Notes: generated by a model from the letters alone, not told the origin. 64,000 bases of DNA from Heterohyrax brucei (GCA_028571685.1 CM053146.1:25331431-25395430); one strand, 5' to 3'. Shown: positions 10,021 through 20,532, counted from the first letter of the stretch. Made by a program: numbers and translations.

Positions 10021-12724
10021 CACTCCCTCCCTCACCACCCTTGCAGCTGTCAAAGTCTTTTATTCTGTATGTGAGTCTGTTTTTAAGTTCTTATCATAAG
10101 GATCTCATACAGTACTTGTCCTTTTGTTACTGACTACTTTCAATCAGCATAAAGTCCTCCAGTTGAAACCAGGTTAAGAGATGTTTCCTACTATCAACAT
10201 TGTTCTTTATCATTGCACAGTGTTCCACTGAGTATATATTCCATAGTTTACCTATCCATTCCTCTGTTGTTGGGCATCTGGGTTGGTTCTATCTTTTTGG
10301 ACCATGCTGTGATGAACATTCGTGTGCATGTTATCTTTTTCTTATTGATATTTTGTAGTACCTTATAGATTATGGAGATCAGGTGTCGGTCTGACATAGC
10401 CAAGCCAAGTCTGACATATAGTTGCTAAATATTTTTCCTATTCTGTAGGTGGCCTTTTAAGTCTATTAATAAAGCCTTTGGATGAACAAAAGTGATTGTT
10501 TCTTAGTAGTTCCCATTTATCTATTTTCTCTTCTGATGATTGTGGTTTGTTTGACAGATTTTGAAGTCTGTCTGTGTTGTGTATTAAACCTTCCATTGTT
10601 GTTCCTACTTTCTCTTGGATGAGCTTTATCATTTTAGACTTGATGTTTAGGTCTTTTATCCAGTTTGAGTTGGTTTTTGTATAAGGTGTAAGATATGGGT
10701 CTTGTTTTAATTTAGTGCAGATGGATATCCAATTTTACCAGCACCATTTATTGAAGAGATTGTATTTACCCCATTTTAATGTCTTAGGGCCTTTGTCCAA
10801 TATCAGTTGTTCATAGGCAGATGATGTCATTTCTTGGGTCCCGATTCTATCTGTTTTTGTACCAGTACCAGGCTGTTGTGACTACTGTGGCAGTGTTGGG
10901 TGCTGGACTTCATCAAATGCCTCTTCTGCATCAATAGACAAGATCAAGTGATTCTTGTCTTTTGTGATATTTATGTGGTTGATCACATTAATTGTTTTTC
11001 TGATGTTTAACCATGCTTGCATCCCTGGTATCAGTCGAACTTAGTCATGATGGATTGTTTTTTTGATATGTTGTTGTATTCTACTGACAAGAATTTTGTT
11101 TAAGATGTTTGCATCTAGATTCGTGAGTGATATTGGTCTGTAGCTTTCCTTTTGGTTGGGTCTTTCCCTGGCTTTGGTATCAGGGATATGCTGGCTTCAC
11201 AGAACAAATTTGGGAGTGTTCCATCCCTTTCTACACTGTGAAATAGTCTTAGTAGTATTGGAGATAAGTCTTCTCTAAAAGCTGGTAGAATTCTACAGTG
11301 AAGCCATCTTTGCCCAGGCTTTTTTTGGTTGACAGTTTTTTGATGACTTTTCCGATCTGTTCTTTGTGATGGGTTTATTAAGGGGTTCTGCTTTACTTTG
11401 TGATAATTTGGGTAGGTGATATGAATCAAGGAATTTGTCCATTTCCTCTAGGTTTTCAAATTTGTTAGAATACGGTCTTTCATAATATTCACCTATGATA
11501 TTTTTTATTTCTGTTGGCTCTGTGGTGACAACTCCCTTCTCACTTCTTATTTGGGTTGTTTGTTTCCTTTCCTGTTTTTCTTTAGTAAGTTTAGCCAATG
11601 CTTTGTCAATCTTGTTGATCTTTTCAAAAAACCAGCTTTTGTTCTTTTCATTTTTTTCAATTGTTCTTCTAATTCTCTAGTTCGTTTAGTTCTGCTCTAA
11701 CCTTTATGATCTGTTTTATTCTGGTGCCTGAGGGGTTCCTCTGTTGTTCTCTCTCTTCTTGTTTAAGCTGCATGGTCAATTTTTTTTATTTGGTTTCTTT
11801 CTTCCTTCCAGACGTGTGCATTTATGGAGATACACTGACCTCTGTGCACTGCTTTGGCTGTATTCCACAGTTTCTGGTAGGAAGTGTTTTTGTTTTCGTT
11901 GAAGTCCATAAATTTCTTTATTTCATCCTTGGTTTCTTCTACAACCCATGAGTTTTTTGAGCAAGGTTTTGTTCAATTTCCATGAGATCCAATTTCTATT
12001 TTTTCTCTGCTATTGCTTTTGACTTATGTGGCTGTATGATCTGAGAAGATGCTTTGCATTAATTCAATGGTATGGATTTTGTTGAGATTTGCTTTATGTC
12101 CTAACACATGGTCTATTCTGGAGAATGTTCCATGTGCACTGGAGAAGAAGGTGTAGTTTTCCGCTGATGGACAGAAATTTCTGTATGTGTTGATGAGGTC
12201 TAGTTGGTTAATTGTGACAATAAGGTCTTTTGTGTCTTTACTGAGCTTTTGTCTAGACGATCTGTCCGATGTTGAGAGTTGAGTGTTGAAGTCTCCTAGT
12301 ATTACTGTGGAGTGATGTTTCTCCTTTTTGAGCATAGTCAGTGTTTCTTTGATGTATTTAGGTGCTCTAATATTAGTTGCATAAATATTTAATATTGTTA
12401 AGTCCTGCTTGTGTATTGTACCTTTCAGCAATAAATAGTGTCCTTCCTTGTCCACAATGCTGGATTTTACATTAAAATCAATTTCATCTGAGATTAGAAT
12501 TGCCACCTCTGCTCTTATTAGTTCATTGTTAGCTTTATATATATTCTTCCATCTTTGAATTTTCAGTTTGTTCCTATCTTGAAGTCTAAGGTGAGTTTCT
12601 TGTAGGCAACATAAGACGGGTCATGTCTTTTGTTCCAAGATGTCACTTGATGTCTCTTTACTGGAGCATTCAGTCCCTTCACATTCAATGTAATTATTGA
12701 TAGGTATGTGTTCAGTGCTACCGT
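10020..12724 (-). pseudogene. L1-Y ORF2 (endonuclease-RT), internally deleted
   Basis: From the N-terminus: ITLNVKGLNAPVKRH just after 12724, then an apurinic-endonuclease-like domain at 12024-12506 with VILGDFNTQLS and FSRIDHVLGHKAN, RT N-terminal sequence at 11115-11598, and C-terminal pieces at 10438-10632. Two deletions are visible by comparison with L1-X: about 400 bp at 10331 and about 830 bp at 10895, the latter removing the FADD catalytic box. The start codon is ACG (12722-12724) where L1-X has ATG. The element cannot encode an active RT. Confidence 0.8.
10389..10418 (-). repeat. 10-bp TTGGC-tail micro-insertion with 10-bp duplication
   Basis: gtctgacata occurs at 10389-10398 and again at 10409-10418, flanking the 10-bp insert gccaagccaa (TTGGCTTGGC on the minus strand). 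The paralogous site in L1-X (near 7600-7615, ggtctgacttgtagttgc) lacks both the insert and the second copy, giving an empty-site control within the window. Confidence 0.8.
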
Positions 12725-12972
12725 TGTGATATGTTTATTTTTGTGTTGATGTTTTCTCTGTTCTTATTAATCTGTTCTGTGACCTTTTCTGTGAGTTGAT
12801 TTTTCACTTTTTTCAGGGTTGGTTTTGTGGTTGTTGAGACTCCTTTATTAAATTTCTTGATACGGTATGTTGCTTCTTTATGGTGCTTTACAGCTGCCTC
12901 TATGATCCCCCTTACTAAACTATATATAAACTCCATTTTGATTGCTACCAGCCTTGTCAGCTTCCTGTCCAT
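12718..12972 (-). CDS. Inter-ORF reading frame of L1-Y (84 codons), unknown function
   Basis: An uninterrupted ATG-to-TAG frame between ORF1 (ends 13152) and ORF2 (starts 12724). It is strongly basic: lysine-rich, with a C-terminal run resembling a helix (KNQLTEKVTEQINKNREN). Its stop overlaps the ORF2 start position in a different frame. L1-X has the same frame at 16733-16989; the first 55 codons align without a gap, 26 identical, including the block GVSTxTKPTLK. I recognise no domain. It could be a translated accessory protein, a spacer used for ORF2 reinitiation, or chance; the absence of frameshifts over 55 codons is suggestive only. Confidence 0.45.
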   Translation of the reverse strand: MDRKLTRLVAIKMEFIYSLVRGIIEAAVKHHKEATYRIKKFNKGVSTTTKPTLKKVKNQLTEKVTEQINKNRENINTKINISQR

Positions 12973-13151
12973 CTGGAAGGACTCTAACGAGTGTAGTACA
13001 CCCCTCTTTTTAATATGATGATATCATAGTTTACATGATATGATCACTACATCATTTGTCTCACTTTTATAGCTTTGTTTGTGTTTGGAGTCTTCCCTAA
13101 TTAAGTAGGATTCTGGATAATGTGTCTTTCTAAAATATAAAGTTAGCAGTT

Positions 13152-14046
13152 TTATCCTTCCAAGCCAGGAGATTCTTTCAGTATTTCTTGTAGCTTTGGT
13201 TTGGTTTTTACAAAGTTTCTGAGTTTCTGTTTACCTGCGAATGTCTTCATTTCATTTTCATATTTGAAAGATAGTTTTTCAGGATATTTAATTCTTGGTT
13301 TGAAGTTCCTATCCTTCAAGGCTTTGAATATGTCTTTCCACTGTCTCCATGCCAGCATTGTTTCTGCTGAAAAATCCAATGAAAGCCTACAAGATTTCCC
13401 TCTGAATGTCAGCTTTGCTTTGAGTCTTGCTGCCTTCAAGAGATTCTGCTTATGTTTCATTTTGTTAAGCTTGATTGTAACATGTTGTGGAGTGTTTCTT
13501 TTGAGATCTGTGTTGAGTGGCATTCTATATGCATCTTGGATGTCCATATTCTCTTCTTTCATAATTTCTGGGAAGTTTTCTGTCAGCAGCTCAGCACCAA
13601 TACTCTCTGTGTTCTCAGGTGTCCTGCCTTGTTCAGGAGCTGCAATTAATAGCAGATTGTTCCTCTTAATAGAGTCCCACATGCTTCTTAATGCTTCTTC
13701 ATTGTTTTTTATTTCTTTTTTCTGATTTCTCCTAATAGATGCTGAAGTCCGTAACACTGTCTTCCAAGTCAGAAAGTCGATTTTCCATTTGTTCCATTCA
13801 GTTTTCTTGGCTTTGAATTGAAGTTTCTATGTCTTTGATTTTGTTCTTGATCTGTTGGATTTCTAAGTACTGATATTCCATCAGATCAAACAGCTTGCTT
13901 TGCTTTTCATTTTGCTTTACTGAATTTTGTATAAGGTCTAGGAGGGCTCTCTATATAATAATTTTGTATTCACCTTCTGATAGTTTCAGAAAAGCTTCAT
14001 CTGGGAAGTTCTGAGGTGGTTTCTTTTGAGAGCCTTCTGATGCCAT
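13152..14046 (-). pseudogene. L1-Y ORF1 (RNA-binding chaperone)
   Basis: The start ATG (14044-14046) opens MASEGSQKKPPQNFPDEAFL. A stop follows at codon 32 (TAG at 13951-13953, where L1-X has a Tyr codon), and at least one frameshift separates the N-terminal and main parts. The open piece 13152-13757 contains the RRM and C-terminal domain (ENFPEIMKEENMDIQDAYRM, then RLSLDFSAETMLAWRQW and FKPRIKYPEKLSF). About 298 codons overall. ORF1 protein coats L1 RNA and acts as a trimeric chaperone; this copy is inactive. Confidence 0.85.
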
Positions 14047-15135
14047 GAGTAATTTCCGGGCTACCGCCTTCTCCAAAGTTTGTTGCTTTTTGGGCTTTAT
14101 GTGGGTCTATAGAGGCTGAGAGAGATTCTGTGAAGGTAGACCACAGTTGTTTCTCTAGGCTGTCTGAAAATGAGAAGCAAAAAGTATTTGACAACTTCCA
14201 AAGTCAGTCAGGTTTTCAGGTGTGTATGTCCCTCTTCCCAGCTGGCAAAGTAAGCACCTGTATATTGAACCCCAGATGTTATAAACTAGCTCAAAATACA
14301 GAAAGGCTACTGGCCTGCTGGCCTCTGCTTTTGGGCCCCAGCTGTAGGCGATACTATGTAGAATTCTGCTTTTCTGCTGGAAAAGCGGTCTCTTCTTCGT
14401 AAGCACTGCCTCCCAACCCAGGAATTATGTCCACCTGAGGCTTTTGTATGGATTATCCCACATCCTAGTGAAACAAGATGGCTTCCCACACAAGCTTGCC
14501 AGCCGGCCAGGACCAGACTCCCATCAGAAAGAGAGGCCAAGAGTGCCAAAATGCCCAGAGTCCACAGCCTCTGCCATTGGACCCCATCCCCAGGTGTTAC
14601 TGTGTAAAACACTACCTCCCTGCTGGAAAAACACTCTCCCAACTTAGGAGTCAAGTCCGGCTGGTGCCTCTGCCTGGGCTTCTCTGTTTCCCAGTGGATC
14701 AATATGGCGTCCTGCACAAGCACATCTGTAAGGCTACCACATGGCAGAGGCAGATAGGCCAGAGGAGCCAAGATGTACAGTCCAAAGATAGGCTCTCACA
14801 ACATGGCAATTACACTTGCTGGTCCCAGCAGCCGTGGGTCTGAGACCAGCAGCTAGTCAAGTTCCAACTCTGCCCACCTGCCAAGATAGAGGAAAAAAAA
14901 AATCAAAATGGTGAGTTACCTTTGGTCTGCGCGAGCTTGTGCTTGCCAAAGGTGGGGTCAGTGAAAGAGAGGAGGTTTTGCGTTCAGTGGCATGAAGTCC
15001 CATGTAACAGCCCTATGCTGCATCCCAGGGCTCACTAGGTGTCCAGAAGGCTCCATTTAATTATCATTTCAGGTCTTGGTTTCCAGAGGGATTTAAGGAG
15101 ATGTGCGTTTAGACTGCCATCTAGACTTAGCCCTC
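14047..15135 (-). promoter_or_regulatory. L1-Y 5' UTR with tandem ~246-bp monomers
   Basis: This region is GC-richer than the rest of the element. Two tandem units of about 246 bp are visible: gcctctgc...tgctggaaaa occurs at about 14320-14384 and again at 14566-14630, each followed by a segment with an AAGATGGC-like or ATATGGCG motif (near 14477 and 14702). L1-X carries a related single unit near 18480-18640. Monomeric 5' UTRs act as internal promoters in some L1 lineages; promoter function here is inferred. Confidence 0.55.
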
Positions 15136-15153
15136 TGTATTCGCAAAGATTTT
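15136..15153. repeat. Right target-site duplication of L1-Y
   Basis: tgtattcgcaaagatttt here is the L1-X sequence at the break point and matches 9088-9103 imperfectly. It sits directly beyond the 5' end of L1-Y. Confidence 0.7.
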
Positions 15154-16736
15154 GCTGAAGATTTTTGCATATAGTTTCTGGTGTGATATTGATCTGTGAT
15201 TTTTTTTTTTTTCTGTGATATTTCCCTAACTTTGTCATCAGAGTTATGCTGGCTTCATAGAATGAATTTGGGAGTGTTCCAAGAATTTCTTTGCTGTGAA
15301 ATAGCCTCAGTAGTATTGGAGTTAATGCCTCTTCAAAAGTTTGGTAGAATTCTCCAGTGAAGCCATCTGGGCCAGGACTGTTTTTTGATGAGTTTTTCAA
15401 TCTCTTCCTTTGTGATGGGTTTATTAAGTTGTTCTACTTCTCCTTGTGATAACTTTGGTAGGTTATATGAATGTACAAGTTTGTCTATTTCCTCTAGGTT
15501 TTCATATCTGTTAGAGCACAATCTTTTGTAGTATTCTGTTATGATATTTTTATTTCATTTGTGTCCATTGTGACATCTCCCATGTCATGTCTTATTTAGG
15601 TTGTTTCCTGTCCTGTTTTTCTTTTGTAAGTTTAGCCAGTGGTTTACCAACTTTGTTGATCTTTTCAAAGAACAACCGTTTGTTTTTGTTGATTTTTTCA
15701 ATTGTTATTCTATTTTCCAATTCATTTAGTTCTGCTCTAATCTTTATTATCTGTTTACTTCTGGTGGCGTTGGGGTTCTTCTTTTGCTCTTTCTACTTGT
15801 TCAAGACACAGGGTTAGTTTTTTGGTTTGGATCCTTTCTTCCTTCTAGATATGTGCATTTATTGAGAAAAGTTGACCTCTGAGTACTGCTTTGGCTGTAT
15901 CCCATACATTCTGGTAAGATGTGTTTTCATTTTCATTTCACTCCATAAGTTTCTTTATTTCATCCTGAGTTCTGCTATAACCCACAACTTTTTGTTGAGT
16001 AAGTTTCCACGAGTTCAAATTTCTGCATATGTTTTTTTCTGCTATTGATTTCAACTTTTATGACCTTATGGTTGCAGAAGATGCTTTGCAGTAATTCAGT
16101 GGCTTGGATTTTGTTGAGATTTGCATTATGTCTTAATACATGGTCTGTTGTGGAAAATGTTCCATGTGCACTAAAGGAGGTGTATGTATCTGTTCATGGG
16201 TAACAAGTTCTGTATATTTTGATGAGGTCTAGTTCATTAACTGTCATAAGAAGATCTACATCTTTTCTAAGATTTTTTTCTGGATGATCTGTCCATTACT
16301 GATAGTGGAATATTGAAGCTTCCAACTATTATTGTGGAGTGATCTATCTCATTTTTCAATGTAGTCAGTGTTTGTTTGATGTATTTAGATGCTCTGGTGT
16401 TGGGTGGATAAATATTTAATATTGTGTATTGAAGCTTTCAGCAATGGACAGTGATCATTCTTGTCCGTGATGGTGGATTTTGTATTAAAGTCTATTTTTT
16501 CTGGTGTTACTATTACCACTCCTGCTCTTCTTTGTATATTGTTGGTCTGGTATATGTTTTTCCATCCTTTAATTGTCAATTTGTTCATATGTTTGAGTCA
16601 AAGGTGTGTTTCTTGCAAGCAGCATGTTGACAGATCGTGTCTTTTTCTCTAGGATGTTATTTGGTCTCTTTATTGAAATGTTCAGTCCGCTTACATTCAG
16701 TGTAATTATTGATAGGTGTGTGGTTTGTGCTGTCAT
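15136..16736 (-). pseudogene. L1-X ORF2 N-terminal half (endonuclease and RT start)
   Basis: The start codon ATG is at 16734-16736 and opens MTAQTTHLSIITLNVSGLNI. Pieces of the endonuclease (16385-16588) and of the region before RT (15333-15521, YNLPKLSQGEVEQLNKPITK; 15155-15400, SPGPDGFTGEFYQTFEEA) follow, with stops and shifts. The remaining half is at 6830-9087. Confidence 0.8.
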
Positions 16737-16989
16737 TTTGATGCATTTACTTTTGTGTTGTTGATGTTTTCAATGTTGGTCTTAATATTCTCTTCTGGTC
16801 ATTCTTATTTATGGGTTGACTTCATCTTTTTAGAGTTGGTTTTGTGTTTGTTGAGACGCCTGTATTATGTCTCTTGATTTGGAATGTCACATTGTTATTT
16901 TGCTTTGCAGATTCCCCTATGTTCCCTCTTACTATTCTAAGCTTAAACCAGAGTTTAACTTCTGCATATCTTTTTAATTTCCTTTCCAT
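16733..16989 (-). pseudogene. Inter-ORF reading frame of L1-X, degraded homologue of 12718-12972
   Basis: Begins MERKLKRYAEVKLWF at 16989 and reads 55 codons before a stop caused by a one-base loss; in the shifted frame the rest (ENIKTNIENINNTKVNASK) aligns with the L1-Y frame apart from two stops. Its final TGA (16733-16735) overlaps the ORF2 ATG (16734-16736) as ATGA, a 4-base stop-start overlap. Confidence 0.5.
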
Positions 16990-17184
16990 CTGAAGGGGTT
17001 GTAACTATTGTTATATATCCCTCTTTTTAGTGCGATGATGTCATAGTTTCCATGTTCTGATCACTGGTTCCCTTTTATTAATATTTTACCTTTCATTGAG
17101 CTTTGTGACTTCCCAAACAGGATTCTGGGTGCTGTGTCCTCCATTGTCTCCTTAAGTATACACTTTGTGTTTTTGTTTTTCTAA

Positions 17185-18055
17185 GCAAAGGTTTTTTTTT
17201 TTTTTCATAATTCCTTGTAGTTTTGGTTTGGTTTTTACAAACTTGCTAAGCTTCTGTTTATCTGAGAATGTCTTAATTTCATTATCACTTTTGAGAGATA
17301 GTTTGGCAGGATATGTAATTCTTCATGAGAAGTTTTTTTCCTTCAAGGCTTTGAATGAGTCATCCCACTGCCTTCTTACCGACATTGTTTCTGTCGAGAA
17401 GTAAGAAGAAAGCATACAGGGTTTCCCTCTATAAATAAGGTTTGCTTTAAGCCTTACCACCTTTAACAACCTATGTTTATGTTTCATTATATTAAGCTTG
17501 ATTATAAAATGTCTTGGTGTCTTTGTTTTGAGGTCTATTTTTTGAGGTGTTTAATAAGCATCTTGGATATCTATGTTCTCTCATAATTTCAGGGAAATTT
17601 TTTGTCAGCAACTCTACAGTAATAGTCTTTGTATTTTCAGCTATCCCTCCCTGTTCAAGAACTCCAGTTATTTGTAGATTATCCCTCTTAATAGAGTCCT
17701 GCATTTTTCTTAATTCTTCTTTATTTGTCCTGTTTGTTTTCTCTGATTTCTCCTCATAAATGCTAGTGTCATTTGCTCTATCGTAAAGCTCACTAACTAT
17801 GGATTCCATTTTGTCAATTATACTCTTTTAGTTTTGGGTTGAATTACCTAATTCAGTAATTTTGGATTTCAGATTGTTGATGTTCCAGCAATTCACATAG
17901 CTTGATAAGTTTTCATTTTCTTCTGCTGCATTTTGTTTAATCTCTAGGAGGGCTCTGTACATAATTCTTTTGTATTTGACCTCCGATAGTTTCATAAAGT
18001 CTTCTGCAGCTAGGAAGTTTTTTTATTCTTCATTTTGGGAGTTTTCTGGAGCCAT
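17185..18055 (-). pseudogene. L1-X ORF1 remnant
   Basis: The start ATG (18053-18055) gives MAPENSQNEE then a stop at codon 11. The coiled-coil region and start of the RRM are readable at 17492-17809 (EELRKMQDSIKRDNLQITGV, LLTKNFPEIMREH). The end of the C-terminal domain lies about 17190-17400 and is broken. Confidence 0.75.
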
Positions 18056-19105
18056 GGTGGACTCCTCCTTTAAATGGTTAACTATTATTTGTTGCCTTCA
18101 CACCATCTAGAAATTGTTCCACTTCTCTGGTGTTACTGCAAAAGTATCTGGCCTAGTTCTAAGAGGAGAGTTGATCACCAGCCACCTTGTTATACTTTCC
18201 TGAATGACAGCGGTCACTGGGCTGCTGTTAGCTGATGCTACGATGTGGATCAGTGAAAGGTGGAAGAGATGCTGCTAGTCTTCTTTGCAGTCAGTTGTCC
18301 AAGTGATCTTATTTTAAAAAAGTACTTTACTGCTGTGTGAGGAGCTGTCCAACAGCACCAAAATCAGTCAGACCTTCAGGTGTGGCAAGTCCCATCTTCT
18401 GGCTGATGACAGAAACACCTCATAGGCCATCCCCAGATGCTTAGACTTGGTTCAAAATAGGGAGATGTTATGGCTTTGCTGCCATCCTCTGGCAGGCCCT
18501 ACCCATAACTCTAGATACCACTGTCCTAAATACAGCTTTTCTGATGGAGAAGCACTTTCCAGGAAGACCCTACTTCTCGGCCCCAGTCATGATCTATGGT
18601 TCAGTGACTCCACTTCCTAGCTAACCAAGATGGTGTCCTGCCTGAACTGCCCTTCCTACTGTGAAACAGCAGAATTTAAGATGTAGCTCAGAAACAAGAG
18701 GGTGGAGGGGTAGAGTGTCCTCTTTGAACAGCCAGGCTTTCAAAATGTGGCTATCGCAAGCACAGTCTATCTGTTGCACTGTACACTGTTTACTTAAGCA
18801 CTACAGTTCAGCATATTTGGCTGAACGGCCTAGTCCCTGCCTCCCAGAAAACAAAGGAAGTGTCAGTGCTTGCAGTCATCTCATACAGTGATTCAGCTGA
18901 AGCAGGACTCAGCACATTGCTGCCTCGTCTTTGAGAGAGGTAGTTTCCCCTTTACTGGCACCGTGTACAATGTGACAACATTATGCCAGATTCCAGGGCT
19001 CCCTGAATGCCCACACTCCTCCTTTTAGTTATCATTACAGGCCTTAGTTTTCAGAGGGAATTGAAGAGACATGTGTCTAATCTACCATCTTCGCCCCATC
19101 CCCCC
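18056..19105 (-). promoter_or_regulatory. L1-X 5' UTR
   Basis: Aligns patchily with the L1-Y 5' UTR, including cttttctgatggagaagcac (L1-Y cttttctgctggaaaagcgg) and accaagatggtgtcctgcct. The 5'-most 70 bp match the L1-Y terminus at 15060-15125. Promoter activity is inferred from position only. Confidence 0.55.
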
Positions 19106-19119
19106 AAATTCACATTAAT

Positions 19120-19720
19120 TCTTACAGCCAACTCTTGATATATTGTACCTTTCTTATACTACTTTCAGAACTCTCTCCTTATCTTAGGTTTTCAATAATT
19201 TAATTCCTTCTGCTTGGATTTTGTCTTGCTTCTTGGATTTGCAAGCTCAATTCCTTATTTAGGTCTGAGGAAGTATCTATGATTATATTTTGGAAAATTC
19301 TCCCTATGCCTTTTTTACTAGCTTGTTCTGGAATTCCAAAAATCTCAGAGTTGGATTTTTCTATTGAACCACATTTCAATTTGGCTTTTTTTCCTTTTCT
19401 CTCAGTTCTCTTGCTAAGTTTAGTTACCTTGTCTTCTAGCTCACTTACTCTGTCTTCTGTTCTGCACATAGCTACTGTTGAATACTTTACAGTTCTATTA
19501 TTTTATTTTATTCCTTAATTCCAGTATTTTTCTTTGATTTTTAAAAAATGTTTTGAATACTTTTATTGTCTCATTTTATTTCCTGTTTTCCATTAGTTTG
19601 CTTTCTGTGTGTGTTTGTTTTTGGCTTGCTTGCTTCCTTTTCCTTTTTTCCCTCAGTTTTATTTTTTTATTAATTACAGTGTTTTTACTTTCAATTAACC
19701 TGTTTAACATTGTTTTCTCT
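19120..19720 (-). mobile_element. Old L1 ORF1 fragment, antisense
   Basis: The minus strand at 19200-19469 reads TEDRVSELEDKVTKLSKRTE (coiled-coil end of L1 ORF1) and then the RRM start (IFGIPEQASKKGIGRIFQNI). It is more diverged than L1-X or L1-Y and is best read as the 5' continuation of the old L1 at 3770-5930, split when L1-X inserted. Confidence 0.6.
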
Positions 19721-19729
19721 TTCCTAAAA

Positions 19730-19888
19730 AGACACTAGTGATATAGTAGTTAAGTGCTATAGCTGTTAACCAGAAGGTTAACCAGAAGTTCAAATCTGCC
19801 AGGCACAACTTGGAAACTCTATGGGGCAGTTTTACTCTGTCTACAAAGTTTCTGTGAGTTGCAATCAACCTAGTGGTAGTTTCTTTTT
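19730..19888 (+). mobile_element. Afrotherian tRNA-derived SINE, sense
   Basis: Head 'tgatatagtagttaagtgct', body 'cttggaaactctatggggca', RTE-like end 'gagttgcaatcaacctagtg'. A 12-base duplication (aaccagaaggtt aaccagaagtt) sits in the B-box region near 19770-19792. Confidence 0.8.
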
Positions 19889-19889
19889 T

Positions 19890-20377
19890 TTTCCCCAAGA
19901 ATACAGAAACATTGGGGTGGGTTTTCCTCACATGTGTCTCTGGACATGGGTGGTGTCTTTCCCTCTGTGACTGATTGTGCAGGCATGGAACTTTTCTGTT
20001 GGGTACAGGTGGAAGATGTAAGCTGTGGTTTCTATGAGATGGGGGACACAGAAAGTATATTGTGTATTTTCCACATGGCCAATCTTGAACAGGTCTCTTG
20101 AGGTATCTGGTTGTTAGGTAGGTAGCCATTTTTTTCCCACTGAGTTACCAGTTTGATGTACAGTGTTTGCTGTCTCAGTTTCCCTGGTTTATGGAGGAAT
20201 CCTACAGTTTTTTTTTGTGTGTGTGGGCATGGGTATTAGTTCATTTCCATCTCTGGTTGCAGCAAGGCTTCATAGCTTTCTCTCACAGTGCTTCAGCATG
20301 TCTGTGCCCCAAATGTGCACTTGCACTTTCCTGCTTCTAGTTTGTGACTTCCTTGAGCCAATCTGAACTACTATAAT
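19890..20377. other. Unassigned, possible old L1 5' UTR
   Basis: No open frame or motif that I trust. Position beyond an antisense L1 ORF1 suggests decayed L1 5' UTR, but this is a guess from context. Confidence 0.25.
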
Positions 20378-20532
20378 TAGACTATACCCTGGTGATGTAG
20401 TGGTTAAGTGCTATGGCTGCTAATCAAAAGATTGGCAGTTCAAATCTAACAGGTGCTCCTTGGAAACTATGGGACAGTTCTACTCTGTCCTGTAGGGTTA
20501 CTATGAGTTGGAGCTGACCTGATGGCCATTTT
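20378..20532 (+). mobile_element. Afrotherian tRNA-derived SINE, sense
   Basis: Full-length form: 'ccctggtgatgtagtggtta' head, 'ggcagttcaaatctaac' B-box region, 'tctactctgtcctgtagggt' and 'gagttggagctgacctgatg' 3' end followed by a T-run. Confidence 0.85.

Larger units (their letters stand above)
9104..15135 (-). mobile_element. L1-Y, 5'-complete L1 nested in L1-X, antisense
   Basis: A complete-ended L1 of about 6.0 kb: A-tail and 3' UTR (9104-10020), ORF2 (10020-12724), a 430-bp inter-ORF region with its own open frame, ORF1 (13152-14046) and 5' UTR (14047-15135). Its 5' terminus (minus strand AGTCTAGATGGCAGTCTAAAC) aligns with that of L1-X at 19105, so it is not 5' truncated. It is shorter than L1-X (about 7.1 kb in total) because of two internal ORF2 deletions, near 10331 and 10895. 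Confidence 0.85.
15136..19105 (-). mobile_element. L1-X, 5' half, antisense
   Basis: Continues L1-X from the break in RT (ends ...AKIFSKIFANT at 15140) through ORF2 N-terminal half, inter-ORF region, ORF1 and 5' UTR. The 5' end on the minus strand is GGGGCGAAGATGGTAGATTA, a typical complete L1 start. Together with 5936-9103 it makes a complete element of about 7.1 kb. Confidence 0.85.

Noticed and set aside
13201-13725. 174-codon plus-strand open frame, the longest in the window besides the L1 ORF1 piece
   Set aside because: It lies exactly antisense to L1-Y ORF1 and its Phe/Ser/Leu-rich sequence is the expected reverse image of that gene.
14307-14771. 154-codon minus-strand frame in the L1-Y 5' UTR
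   Set aside because: Falls in GC-richer tandem monomers, has no homologue in L1-X, and is likely chance.
5938-19125. attaatt near 5940 and 19110 as the target duplication of L1-X
   Set aside because: Only seven AT-rich bases and not exactly at both ends; too weak to claim.
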